Of a stretch of DNA of 64,000 nucleotides, positions 1 to 8,576 are shown one piece after another. The stretch comes from Pseudomonas baltica. Lineage in GTDB: Bacteria > Pseudomonadota > Gammaproteobacteria > Pseudomonadales > Pseudomonadaceae. How positions within the stretch are numbered: position 1 is the stretch's first letter; every line of letters starts with the position of its first letter. A program made the position numbers and the translations under genes. Below the pieces are notes generated by a model. That model saw only the letters and a program-made list of their open reading frames with translations. It was not told where the DNA came from and did not search any database. Location of the stretch: NCBI RefSeq assembly GCF_014235765.1, contig NZ_JACMYH010000002.1:186001-250000 (forward strand), given 5' to 3'.

Positions 1-1169
1 CCGCCGCTGGGCAAGTCGACGCCTGCCTGCGCCTGGGCCTCTGAATGGTCCAGCAGGTGCAGCAGTTCGGGTTGGAATGCGTCGGCCAGTTGCCCCTGGC
101 GCTGCGCTTCCTTGTCGTCGAAGGCCAGCTGCAGAACGCCACAGGCGTCCCAGTCGCGACCGCGCTGCAGTTGCGCAAGCAGCCTGCGCGTGTGGCCGAA
201 GCCCGCCAGAATCAAATGCGAAAGGGCCGTACCGTGGGCCGACAGCTTCAGGTACAGCACGCCCTGCGGATTTCCCGAGGCTTCCCGAGCCACTTCGGCA
301 TGACGCTCGAGCAGCGACACCCGCCAACCGCGCGCGGCCAGGCTGGCAGCGGTGGCGCATCCTGCCAGGCCGGCACCGATGACCAGCGCGTGGCGTTCGC
401 CGGTTACCGGCTCGGGGCGGGCGAACCAGGGCTTGACGGCGGGTGTTGCCACTGCGGCGTCGGCCGCGAACACGCCTCTGGATACATGCCATTTATTGCC
501 GATGCCCGGCACTCGTTTCATCTTGAAGCCGACGGCCGCCAGGCCACGACGAACCCAGCCGGTGCTGGTGAACGTGGCCAGCGTTGCGCCGGGCGCCGCC
601 AGCCGCGCCAGTTCGGCGAACAGCTGGGGTGTCCACATGGCCGGGTTGCACGCCGGAGCGAAACCATCCAGGAACCAGGCATCGACCTTCCCGTCCAGGC
701 ACGGCAGCTGTTCCAGCGCATCGCCTATGAGCAACGTCAAGGTCACCCGGCCGCCGTCGAACACCAGGCGCTGGAAGCCTTCATGCACCGCCACGTACTG
801 CGCCAGCAACGCCTCGCTGCAGGCCGAAAGCTCTGGCCACAGCGCCAGGGCTCGGGTCAGGTCCGCAGCGCTCAGCGGGTACTTTTCCACGCTGATGAAG
901 TGCAGGCGCGCAGTCGGTGCAGCCGAGGCGGCGAAGCACTGCCACGCACAGAGAAAATTCAGCCCGGTGCCGAAGCCGGTTTCGCCGATCACCAGGCGTT
1001 CGCCGTCGGCGAGGGCGGCGAAGCGTTCTGCCAAGCGGTTCTGCTCGATGAACACATGGCGGCTTTCGGCCAGGCCGTCGGCGGCGAAATAGACGTCGCC
1101 GAAGGCGCGCGATCGAGGATGACCGGTGTCGGTCCAGTCCAGCTGGGCGAGGGTGCTCGGGGTTTTCAT
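1..1169 (-). CDS. mnmC: Bifunctional tRNA mnm5s2U biosynthesis protein MnmC, 3' part cut by window edge
   Basis: MnmC carries out the last two steps of mnm5s2U34 formation in tRNA: an FAD-dependent oxidase removes the carboxymethyl group, then a SAM-dependent domain methylates the amine. The start is the ATG whose complement ends at 1169, giving a protein beginning MKTPSTLAQLDW. Residues 61-72 (IGETGFGTGLNF) are the SAM-binding glycine motif of the methyltransferase domain. Around residue 258 the FAD dinucleotide-binding motif (VIGAGLAGCATA) opens the oxidase domain. Only about 389 residues lie in the window; the rest of the oxidase domain is beyond position 1. It is divergent from the NEL effector gene, with 177 bases between the starts. 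Family assignment is firm. Confidence 0.95.
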   Translation of the reverse strand, partial: MKTPSTLAQLDWTDTGHPRSRAFGDVYFAADGLAESRHVFIEQNRLAERFAALADGERLVIGETGFGTGLNFLCAWQCFAASAAPTARLHFISVEKYPLSAADLTRALALWPELSACSEALLAQYVAVHEGFQRLVFDGGRVTLTLLIGDALEQLPCLDGKVDAWFLDGFAPACNPAMWTPQLFAELARLAAPGATLATFTSTGWVRRGLAAVGFKMKRVPGIGNKWHVSRGVFAADAAVATPAVKPWFARPEPVTGERHALVIGAGLAGCATAASLAARGWRVSLLERHAEVAREASGNPQGVLYLKLSAHGTALSHLILAGFGHTRRLLAQLQRGRDWDACGVLQLAFDDKEAQRQGQLADAFQPELLHLLDHSEAQAQAGVDLPSG

Positions 1170-1346
1170 GACGGCTTCGGCAATAGGCGAGCAGGCATTG
1201 TAGCGCGCAGGCTCTGCTTCGCCAGCGCCAGGCCGCTGCAACGGTTGCGCGGCGGCCACTGCGGTCTGCAGGTGGTTATTAATGCAGCCTCTGGCGGCTG
1301 TGGCGCGGGCTACCGTGCGCGCTCCCCTTTCGGCAAGGAGCCGATC

Positions 1347-4300
1347 ATGCACGCGATCTACCCCCCAATGAGCCAGGGCGGCACCGACCGGGACCGCCGC
1401 CATGCGCGCATCGTCGCGCAGCGGTTGCCGACCTGGCTGAGCCAGGCCAGCCCGGCGATGCGCCAGGCGTTGAGCGCCAGTCAGAATGAAAGCCACGCCG
1501 CCAAGCGCGCCCTCGCCCCTGTACTGGCCGGGCTGCGCGACGTCACTGAGTTCTGTGCCGACCTGGTCGGGCAGGAGATCCGCAGGCAGTGCCAGCTCGA
1601 CATTGATCCGCGCGGCTATGTGCTGGTGCGCGCCATGCACAACGTCGGCATGGGCTTCAGTCATCGCTGGGCGATTGAACAGAACCTGCTGGTTGCCGCC
1701 ATGCAGAATTTCGAAGCGAACCTGAGCTTTGCGCCGGGTTCGATGGTGCTGCCAAGCGGCGGTGTCGAATACTTCACTGCCGGCAAAGACATCGACTTTC
1801 GCGCCCGCCAGGAAAAACCGGCAATCGCCCTCGACCCCCAGCGATTCGCCACTGCCTGCCGGCGCCTGGACCTGGGCCAGCGCTACCAGGCTCACCTGGA
1901 CACAGTGTTCAAGCCCGACGACCAACCCGAGCGGGTGGCGGCGCTGTTCAAACGCAATGACCAGGCCCATCTCGCAGTGCTGGCCCACATTGCCCGCTTG
2001 CGCGGCGATGTCGAGGAAGACGGCTATCGTCTGCTGCTGCAGGTTGCCCAAGCGGCTCCCCCGACCTGGGCGGGCAGCGCGGTGCGCTATCACTGGCTGC
2101 GCCTGCTGGGCAGCGCCGATTTCGCTGCCGTGGCGTTGTACGGCGTGCAACTGATCGAATCGACCGTCGACGGTCGCTGTGTGGTGCTGATGCCCGGCGA
2201 ACCCGACCACCCGATCAAGCAATACCCTTCGTTCCAGGCCTTCGCCGAACGCCTGGGAGAAAAACTCCAGCGGCCCGATTTCCAGCGATATGTCTGCTCG
2301 TTGGTGGGCGAGAAGTTCGCTGCGCCGTTCGACCGGCGTCTGCAGCAGCGGCTTGCCGGCTCCGGTGGCGCTTGGCTGAAGCGATTGAACCTGGAAAAGC
2401 GTGCGGTGGTCGGTGACCTGTTCGACCTGCAACATAATGATCGCTTGCTCAAGACCTACCAGGATGCTCGAGTGATGGCGGTGCCGACCGCCGACGAAGA
2501 CGCCATCATCCGGGAGCGTGAACGCCGGCGTTATCTGGACGCCGGAACGACCCTGCTCAATATCGCCGGCCTGCTGGTCCCGGCGTTGGGTGCGGCCATG
2601 CTGACCTGCGCTGCGGCCCAGCTGTTGCAGGAAGTGTTCAGTGGCGTCGACGATTGGCGCCAGGGCGATGATCATGCCGCCTTCGGCCATGCCATGAGCG
2701 TGGTCGAAAATCTGGCGACCATGGCGGTGTTCGCCGGCGCGGTGCAGGCGGGCCGCAGCTGGATCGCGCCCAGAGTGCCTGCCATTGCCGCCGATACCCA
2801 GCTGGCGGAACTGCTCCCGGTGACGCTCGCCGATGGCCGCGAGCACCTGTGGCGTCCCAACCTCGACGACTACGTTGCTGCCCAGGGCCTGCCTGCCGAC
2901 CTGCTGCCCGATACCGATCGGCTCTATCACGACGAAGCACGTGACAGCGTGGTCATCGACGGGCGCGTGCATGACCTTCGCTTCGACGATCGGTACCAGC
3001 GGTGGCGCATTACCCATCCGCGCGACGCGAATGCCTACCTGCCACTGATCGAGGAAACGGGTGCCGGTTGGCGGCTGGCCGCCGAGCAGCAACCCGAGGT
3101 GTCCGGCACCACCCTGCGTGACCGCCTGGGCTGGCGGCTGTCGGGCATGGATTCAGAGGATATCCATCGGGCGCTGGCCAGTACCGGGTTGCCGCCCACC
3201 TTGCTGGACGCGGTCTATGCCCAGGCCTACAAAGCCACTGCGTTGCTGGTCGATGCCCTGCAACGTTTTGCCCTGCACCGCCAGGTGCAACGCGCCGGGC
3301 TTGCGGACACTGCCGCGCAGATACGTTTCGAACAGCTCTACGACGCCACGCATTTTGGCAGCGGTCCGGCCACCCAGCTCATTTGCAGGGATTTTCCCGC
3401 CTTGAGCGTCGCCGCAGCCGAGGAGGTATTGCTCGGCGTGGCGCCTGGCGAACAGGCGCGAATGCTGGTCAATCGACGCATTCCCCTGAAGTCGAGTGAG
3501 CGCGCGCGTGCCTATCAGCAGTGCCAACGGCTCAATCGCGCCTTCGAAGGCCTGTGCTTCGGCACCGCGCAGTCGCTGGACAGCCTCGAGCTGGAACGGG
3601 CCATCAAGCAGGTGCTGGGCGACACCGCGTCGGGCGATGCGGTGCGTGACTACGCCTTCGCTCACCGCGATGCCTGTGCACGCTGGCTGGGCCAGACCCC
3701 TTTGCCGGAAAGCTTCAGGGCACCGATGCGCGACGGCTACGGGCGCGTGGGTTACCCCATGAGCGGAAGGCGAGAGGTGGCCCTGTCGCGACGGGTGCTG
3801 GTGGCACGCATTCGCGGCCTCTATCCGGGCACCAGCGAGCCCGGCGCCCGCGAACTGCTGGGACTGTACGAACAAGTCGGCATGAGCCGCGCCGACATCA
3901 TGCTGGGGCTGGACAACCTGGCCTCCGAGCGCTCGCAGATGCACGCTCAGCTGCAAGCGTGGGCGCACCGACCGGCCCCGGCCAACCTGCCGGCCCGCTA
4001 CAACGCCAGCAGAGGCGACCTGATGCATTACCGTGCCGACGTCACGGCGCGTCTGGACATCGCCTGGCGCCGTCAGCTGCCTTCCGAACGTGTGGCCAAC
4101 GGACACCACTATCATCTGAACCTGACCTACGCGCCGCTGCTGGATTTTCCCGGCCTGAACGCCGATCTGCGCTTCGTCACGCACCTGAACCTGACCGGCA
4201 GCACGGTGGACGCGCCGGCGCTGACCAACTTGCTGGCCAGCTTTTCGCAGCTGCGCAGCCTGACCCTGCGTGAGTGCAACCTGGGCCAGTTGCCCGAAGC

Positions 4301-5642
4301 GGTCGATCGTCTGACACAGCTGACCGAACTGGACCTGACGCTCTGCAACCTGACCCTGGACCAGGCGCTGCTCGATCGCCTGGGACGTCTGCCGGACCTG
4401 ACCCTGTTGAGCCTGAGCGGCAATCTTCCGGGGCCGATAGCCACTTCCAGCGGTTTCTCCAGGCTGCAGCAACTCAATCTCGCCGGTCTGGTGCTGCCCA
4501 GCTGGCCACAGTGGGCTTCGCGGCTGCCCGCGCTGCGGACCCTGAACCTGTACCGCACCCGGCTGCGCCATATTCCCGACTCGGTGTTCACCGAGATGAG
4601 CCAAGGGCAGGGTGTGGACGTTTTCATGGATCGCAACAGGCTGGATGACTTCAGCTTGAGGCAGCTGGATAGCCCCAGGCCACACCGGCGTTTTCAGTTC
4701 TTCGCCCATCGGACCAACGATGTGCACTCGGCAAGTGCCGGCCGCCCGCTGGTCGATGTGTGGCTGCAGGGTGCCAGCGAGGTGGAGCGACGCCATCGCG
4801 CACAGTTGTGGCAGGGGCTGGTCGATGAAGACGGCTCCGAGGCCTTCACCCGCTTGATCGACAATCTGCGTCACACACCGGATTACACCCGCAATCCAAC
4901 CGAACTGACCCGGCGCGTCTGGAATGTCGTTGCCGGTGCATCGGCCAATCGCCAGTTGCGTCAACGCCTGTACACCATGGCCCAGGGGTTGGACACTTGC
5001 GTGGATGGAGAGCGGTTGATGTTCAGTGATATGGAAGTGCATGTGCTCCAGCATTACGCCTTGCAGGGCGCAACCTGGGCCCAGCGTGGCGAACGCCTGT
5101 ACGAGCTGGCCCGTGGACTGTTCCGGCTCGACCGGCTGGAGGTCATTGCCCGGCGCATCATTGCCGAGCGTCGGCGCCTGGGTGTGAGCGTCGACGAGGC
5201 AGAAGTGCGCATGGCGCTGCGGACCTATCTGGCCCGTCGCCTGGCCTTGCCCGGCCAGCCGCAGAGCATGGCCTATGCCGCCACGGCCGGTATCGGCGTC
5301 GACATCTACGACGCCGCACAGGCCGAGGTGCTGCAGGCCGAAGCCGCACCGGACTTCGCCGCGTTCATGATCCGCCAGGCATTCTGGACCGACTACCTGC
5401 GTGAACGCCATGCGAGCACCCTGGAACGGGGTCTGGCGCCGTTCGCCGAGGAGTTGAGCGTCCTCGACGAGCGCCAGGAACCCGGCAGCAGCGGCGATTA
5501 CCTGCGGCGCGCCAATGACATCGCCCGACGTCGCCAGGGTGCCGAGAACGCCTTGCTGGCCGAACTAACCCTGCTCGAGCGGGTCGGCTTCAGTAGCGAT
5601 ACGCAAAGCACCACCGCGCCCAGCGAGGCTCGCACAAGCTAA
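1347..5642 (+). CDS. NEL-type E3 ubiquitin ligase effector with DUF6543 N-terminal region and LRRs
   Basis: This 1431-aa protein has the layout of large pseudomonad effectors. It has an N-terminal dermonecrotic-toxin-like (DUF6543) region with a hydrophobic helical stretch near residues 395-430. Leucine-rich repeats follow at about 923-1100 (LNLTGS, LTLREC, LDLTLCNL, LSLSGN). The C-terminal part resembles the novel E3 ligase (NEL) domain. In IpaH/SspH-type NEL enzymes a catalytic Cys in a CxD motif passes ubiquitin to a host substrate chosen by the LRRs; here Cys1218 sits in TCVDGERLMFSDME. The ATG at 1347 is chosen because AAGGAG lies just upstream and because the same frame further left runs over mnmC. 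It is probably translocated into host cells, but no secretion system is visible here. pap follows after 21 bases, so co-transcription is possible. GC content matches the core genes. Confidence 0.82.
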   Translation: MHAIYPPMSQGGTDRDRRHARIVAQRLPTWLSQASPAMRQALSASQNESHAAKRALAPVLAGLRDVTEFCADLVGQEIRRQCQLDIDPRGYVLVRAMHNVGMGFSHRWAIEQNLLVAAMQNFEANLSFAPGSMVLPSGGVEYFTAGKDIDFRARQEKPAIALDPQRFATACRRLDLGQRYQAHLDTVFKPDDQPERVAALFKRNDQAHLAVLAHIARLRGDVEEDGYRLLLQVAQAAPPTWAGSAVRYHWLRLLGSADFAAVALYGVQLIESTVDGRCVVLMPGEPDHPIKQYPSFQAFAERLGEKLQRPDFQRYVCSLVGEKFAAPFDRRLQQRLAGSGGAWLKRLNLEKRAVVGDLFDLQHNDRLLKTYQDARVMAVPTADEDAIIRERERRRYLDAGTTLLNIAGLLVPALGAAMLTCAAAQLLQEVFSGVDDWRQGDDHAAFGHAMSVVENLATMAVFAGAVQAGRSWIAPRVPAIAADTQLAELLPVTLADGREHLWRPNLDDYVAAQGLPADLLPDTDRLYHDEARDSVVIDGRVHDLRFDDRYQRWRITHPRDANAYLPLIEETGAGWRLAAEQQPEVSGTTLRDRLGWRLSGMDSEDIHRALASTGLPPTLLDAVYAQAYKATALLVDALQRFALHRQVQRAGLADTAAQIRFEQLYDATHFGSGPATQLICRDFPALSVAAAEEVLLGVAPGEQARMLVNRRIPLKSSERARAYQQCQRLNRAFEGLCFGTAQSLDSLELERAIKQVLGDTASGDAVRDYAFAHRDACARWLGQTPLPESFRAPMRDGYGRVGYPMSGRREVALSRRVLVARIRGLYPGTSEPGARELLGLYEQVGMSRADIMLGLDNLASERSQMHAQLQAWAHRPAPANLPARYNASRGDLMHYRADVTARLDIAWRRQLPSERVANGHHYHLNLTYAPLLDFPGLNADLRFVTHLNLTGSTVDAPALTNLLASFSQLRSLTLRECNLGQLPEAVDRLTQLTELDLTLCNLTLDQALLDRLGRLPDLTLLSLSGNLPGPIATSSGFSRLQQLNLAGLVLPSWPQWASRLPALRTLNLYRTRLRHIPDSVFTEMSQGQGVDVFMDRNRLDDFSLRQLDSPRPHRRFQFFAHRTNDVHSASAGRPLVDVWLQGASEVERRHRAQLWQGLVDEDGSEAFTRLIDNLRHTPDYTRNPTELTRRVWNVVAGASANRQLRQRLYTMAQGLDTCVDGERLMFSDMEVHVLQHYALQGATWAQRGERLYELARGLFRLDRLEVIARRIIAERRRLGVSVDEAEVRMALRTYLARRLALPGQPQSMAYAATAGIGVDIYDAAQAEVLQAEAAPDFAAFMIRQAFWTDYLRERHASTLERGLAPFAEELSVLDERQEPGSSGDYLRRANDIARRRQGAENALLAELTLLERVGFSSDTQSTTAPSEARTS

Positions 5643-5663
5643 CCGAAGAGGAATGCCTGCCCC

Positions 5664-7157
5664 ATGTTCGAATCCGCCGAAATTGGTCATGCCATCGACA
5701 AGGACACTTACGAGGCGCGTCTGCCTGCCCTGCGCGAAGCGCTGCTGGAAGCCCAGTACGAGCTCAAGGAGCAGGCGCGTTTTCCGGTGATCGTGTTGAT
5801 CAACGGCGTCGAAGGGGCGGGCAAGGGCGAGACGGTCAAGTTGCTCAACGAGTGGATGGACCCGCGCCTGATCGAGGTGCGCACCTTCGATGAAAAGACC
5901 GACGAGGAACTGGCGCGACCACCAGCCTGGCGCTACTGGCGCCAGTTGCCGGCCAAGGGCCGCATGGGCGTGTTCTTCGGCAACTGGTACAGCCAGATGA
6001 TTCAGGATCGGGTGCATGGCGACATCAAGGACGGCCGTCTGGAGCAGGCCATCAACGGCGCGCAGCGGTTGGAGCGAATGCTCTGCGACGAAGGTGCGCT
6101 GATCTTCAAGTTCTGGTTTCACCTGTCCAAGCAGCAGATGAAGGCGCGGCTCAAGTCATTGCGTGACGATCCGTTGCACAGCTGGCGGATCAGCCCGCTG
6201 GACTGGCAGCAGTCCAGGACCTATGACCGCTTCGTGCGCTTCGGCGAACGCGTGGTGCGGCGCACCAGTCGCGACTACGCGCCGTGGCACGTGATCGAAG
6301 GTGTGGATGCCAACTACCGCAGCCTGGCGGTCGGGCAGATTCTGCTGGAAGGGTTGCAGGCAGCGCTGAAGGCGCCCACCGAGCCAGTGCGCAAGGCCGT
6401 GGCGAACATCGGTGAAAGCATCGACAAACGCAGCCTGATCGGCAGCCTGGATTTGAGCCGACATCTGGAAAAGGACGATTACGAACGCCAGTTGATTGCC
6501 GAGCAGGCTCGCCTGGCAGGCCTGATGCGCGACAAGCGCATGCGCCGTCACGCTCTGGTGGCGGTGTTCGAAGGCAACGATGCGGCGGGCAAGGGAGGAG
6601 CGATCAAGCGTGTCGCCGCCGCGCTCGACCCGCGTCAATACCACATCGTGCCGATTGCCGCGCCGACCCAGGACGAACTCGCCCAGCCCTATCTGTGGCG
6701 CTTTTGGCGGCAATTGCCGGCGCGGGGCAAGTTCACCGTGTTCGACCGCTCCTGGTACGGTCGCGTGTTGGTCGAGCGGATCGAAGGCTTTTGCAGTCCG
6801 GCCGACTGGATGCGCGCCTATGGCGAGATCAACGACTTCGAAGAGCAACTGACCGATGCCGGTGTGGTGCTGGTCAAGTTCTGGCTGGCGATCGATGAAC
6901 AGACCCAGTTGAAACGGTTCAAAGAGCGCGAGCAGATTCCGTTCAAGCGTTTCAAGATCACCGAAGACGACTGGCGCAACCGCGAAAAGTGGGGTGCCTA
7001 TCGCGACGCCGTGGGCGACATGGTCGATCGCACCAGCAGTGAGGTGGCGCCGTGGACCTTGGTCGAGGCCAACGACAAGCGCTGGGCGCGAGTCAAGGTA
7101 CTGCGCACCATCAACGATGCGCTGGAAGCCGCCTTCAAGAAAGACAAGAAGCACTGA
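5664..7157 (+). CDS. pap: Polyphosphate:AMP phosphotransferase (two PPK2 domains)
   Basis: Transfers phosphate from polyphosphate to AMP, making ADP; cytoplasmic, linking polyphosphate to nucleotide energy charge. The 497 aa form two PPK2 domains in tandem. The first has a Walker A at residues 48-55 (GVEGAGKG); the second has EGNDAAGKGG near residue 302. Each is followed by the family's WRYWRQLPAKG or WRFWRQLPARG motif. In two-domain PPK2 proteins the C-terminal domain is the catalytic one and keeps the lid and Walker B features (FDRSWYGRVLVER). The length is normal for the family. It lies 21 bases behind the NEL effector, with GAAGAGGAA as a likely ribosome site. A tandem REP block follows. 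Confidence 0.95.
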   Translation: MFESAEIGHAIDKDTYEARLPALREALLEAQYELKEQARFPVIVLINGVEGAGKGETVKLLNEWMDPRLIEVRTFDEKTDEELARPPAWRYWRQLPAKGRMGVFFGNWYSQMIQDRVHGDIKDGRLEQAINGAQRLERMLCDEGALIFKFWFHLSKQQMKARLKSLRDDPLHSWRISPLDWQQSRTYDRFVRFGERVVRRTSRDYAPWHVIEGVDANYRSLAVGQILLEGLQAALKAPTEPVRKAVANIGESIDKRSLIGSLDLSRHLEKDDYERQLIAEQARLAGLMRDKRMRRHALVAVFEGNDAAGKGGAIKRVAAALDPRQYHIVPIAAPTQDELAQPYLWRFWRQLPARGKFTVFDRSWYGRVLVERIEGFCSPADWMRAYGEINDFEEQLTDAGVVLVKFWLAIDEQTQLKRFKEREQIPFKRFKITEDDWRNREKWGAYRDAVGDMVDRTSSEVAPWTLVEANDKRWARVKVLRTINDALEAAFKKDKKH

Positions 7158-7174
7158 GCCATTGCGGCGCTCCC

Positions 7175-7360
7175 TTCGCGGCCGATGACCGCTCCTGCGC
7201 AGGTTACAAGGTTGTCCGTAGGAGCGGTCCGTGGCCGCGAAGGGCGCACCGCGGTGGGTCAGGGGCACCGCGGCGCCTGTTTCGCGGCCGATGACCGCTC
7301 CTGCGCAGGTTGCGAGGTTGTCCGTAGGAGCGGTCCGTGGCCGCGAAGGGCGCGCCGCGG
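7175..7360. repeat. Tandem BIME: two near-identical REP hairpin units
   Basis: Two copies of an approximately 80-base unit start at 7175 and 7281, a period of 106 bases. Each has an inverted pair of REP palindromes (TTCGCGGCCGATGACCGCTC facing GGAGCGGTCCGTGGCCGCGA). The copies differ at only a few positions in the parts compared (for example TTACAAGG versus TTGCGAGG). This fills the gap between pap and the ASADH-like gene. REP elements in pseudomonads are mobilised by RAYT proteins and often sit at gene ends. Confidence 0.85.
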
Positions 7361-7456
7361 TGAGGCAGGTGCACTGCGGCGCCTGTCTGCTGCCAGGACA
7401 GCGCGGCCGATAACCGATAAAGTGCGCGGCCTGTTCATTTCCCAAGGACCCTGCCC

Positions 7457-8464
7457 ATGCCCAAGACTTTCGACATCGCCGTGATCGGCGCCACCGGGAC
7501 GGTTGGCGAAACCCTCGTGCAGGTTCTCGAAGAGCGCGATTTCCCGGTGGGTGCGCTGCACCTGTTGGCAAGCAGCGAATCGGCCGGTGCATCGGTGGCC
7601 TTTCGCGGCAAGAACGTGCGGGTGCGTGAAGTCGATCAGTTCGATTTCAGTCTGGTCAAGCTGGTGTTCTTCGCCGCCGGCCCTGCGGTGACGCGCAGCT
7701 TGGCGCCGCGTGCCACGGCGGCCGGTTGCACGGTCGTCGATCTGTCGGCCGGCCTGCCGACGTCCCAGGCCCCCAATGTGGTCCCGGAAGCCAATGCCGC
7801 CGTGCTGAGCGATCTGCCGCTGCCCGTGCAAGTCGCCAGCCCCAGCGCTGCCGCCACTGCGCTGGCCGTGATCCTGGCACCCTTGCGCGCCGTGCTGGAT
7901 CTGCAGCAGGTGCACGTGACCGCCTGCCTGGCCGTGTCGGCCCTGGGCCGCGAGGCTGTCAGCGAACTGGCCCGGCAAACGGCCGAGCTGCTCAATGTGC
8001 GCCCGCTGGAACCGCAGTTCTTCGACCGCCAGATCGCCTTCAACCTGCTGGCGCAGGTCGGTACGCCCGACGCGCAGGGCCATGTGCCGCTGGAGCGGCG
8101 GCTGGTCGACGAACTGCGCGAGCTGCTTGGCATGCCAGCGCTGAAGATTTCGGTGACCTGCGTGCAGGCACCAGTGTTCTTCGGCGACAGCTACAGCATC
8201 GCGCTGCAGACCGGCTCGACGCTGGACCTTGCGGCCATCAACCAGGCCCTGGCCATGGCGCCCGGGATCGAAACAGTGGAAGACGACTACCCTACAGCAG
8301 TGGGCGATGCGGTAGGCCAGGACGTGGTGTACGTGGGTCGTGTACGCACCGGTATCGACGATCCCCAGGCGCTGAGCCTGTGGGCCACGGTGGACAACGT
8401 GCGCAAGGGCGCCGCCTTGAATGCGGTACAAGTGGCCGAGTTGTTGATTAAAGGTCATGGCTAA
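7457..8464 (+). CDS. usg: USG-1-like aspartate-semialdehyde dehydrogenase homologue, catalytic Cys absent
   Basis: A 335-aa member of the aspartate-semialdehyde dehydrogenase (ASADH) family with the N-terminal NADP-binding GATGTVG at residues 11-17. In true ASADH enzymes a catalytic Cys lies in a PNC-type loop. Here that loop reads VASPSAAATAL (126-136), and the expected Cys position (about 131) is Ala. This fits the USG-1 paralogue usually found between asd and fimV in pseudomonads rather than the working enzyme of the lysine/threonine/methionine pathway. Automatic annotation is likely to call it asd. No true asd or leuB precedes it here; pap does. Its actual role is unknown. Confidence 0.88.
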   Translation: MPKTFDIAVIGATGTVGETLVQVLEERDFPVGALHLLASSESAGASVAFRGKNVRVREVDQFDFSLVKLVFFAAGPAVTRSLAPRATAAGCTVVDLSAGLPTSQAPNVVPEANAAVLSDLPLPVQVASPSAAATALAVILAPLRAVLDLQQVHVTACLAVSALGREAVSELARQTAELLNVRPLEPQFFDRQIAFNLLAQVGTPDAQGHVPLERRLVDELRELLGMPALKISVTCVQAPVFFGDSYSIALQTGSTLDLAAINQALAMAPGIETVEDDYPTAVGDAVGQDVVYVGRVRTGIDDPQALSLWATVDNVRKGAALNAVQVAELLIKGHG

Positions 8465-8576
8465 AAGATACTTGCCGACAATTTGCAGACAGTTCGCCCG
8501 TTTTGCCCAGCTGTTCGCATGCGACAGCGCAAGCTTTTTCTCGCTTGCCGAGGAATGTTCAGACAAGGATTAGGCC

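Noticed and set aside
45..1346. Open frame running on from the NEL effector towards position 45
   Set aside because: It lies over mnmC on the other strand and has no family features; the ribosome site and domain pattern place the start at 1347.
3153..5411. A 752-aa minus-strand open frame in the NEL effector
   Set aside because: Gln/Gly/His-rich shadow without start signals.
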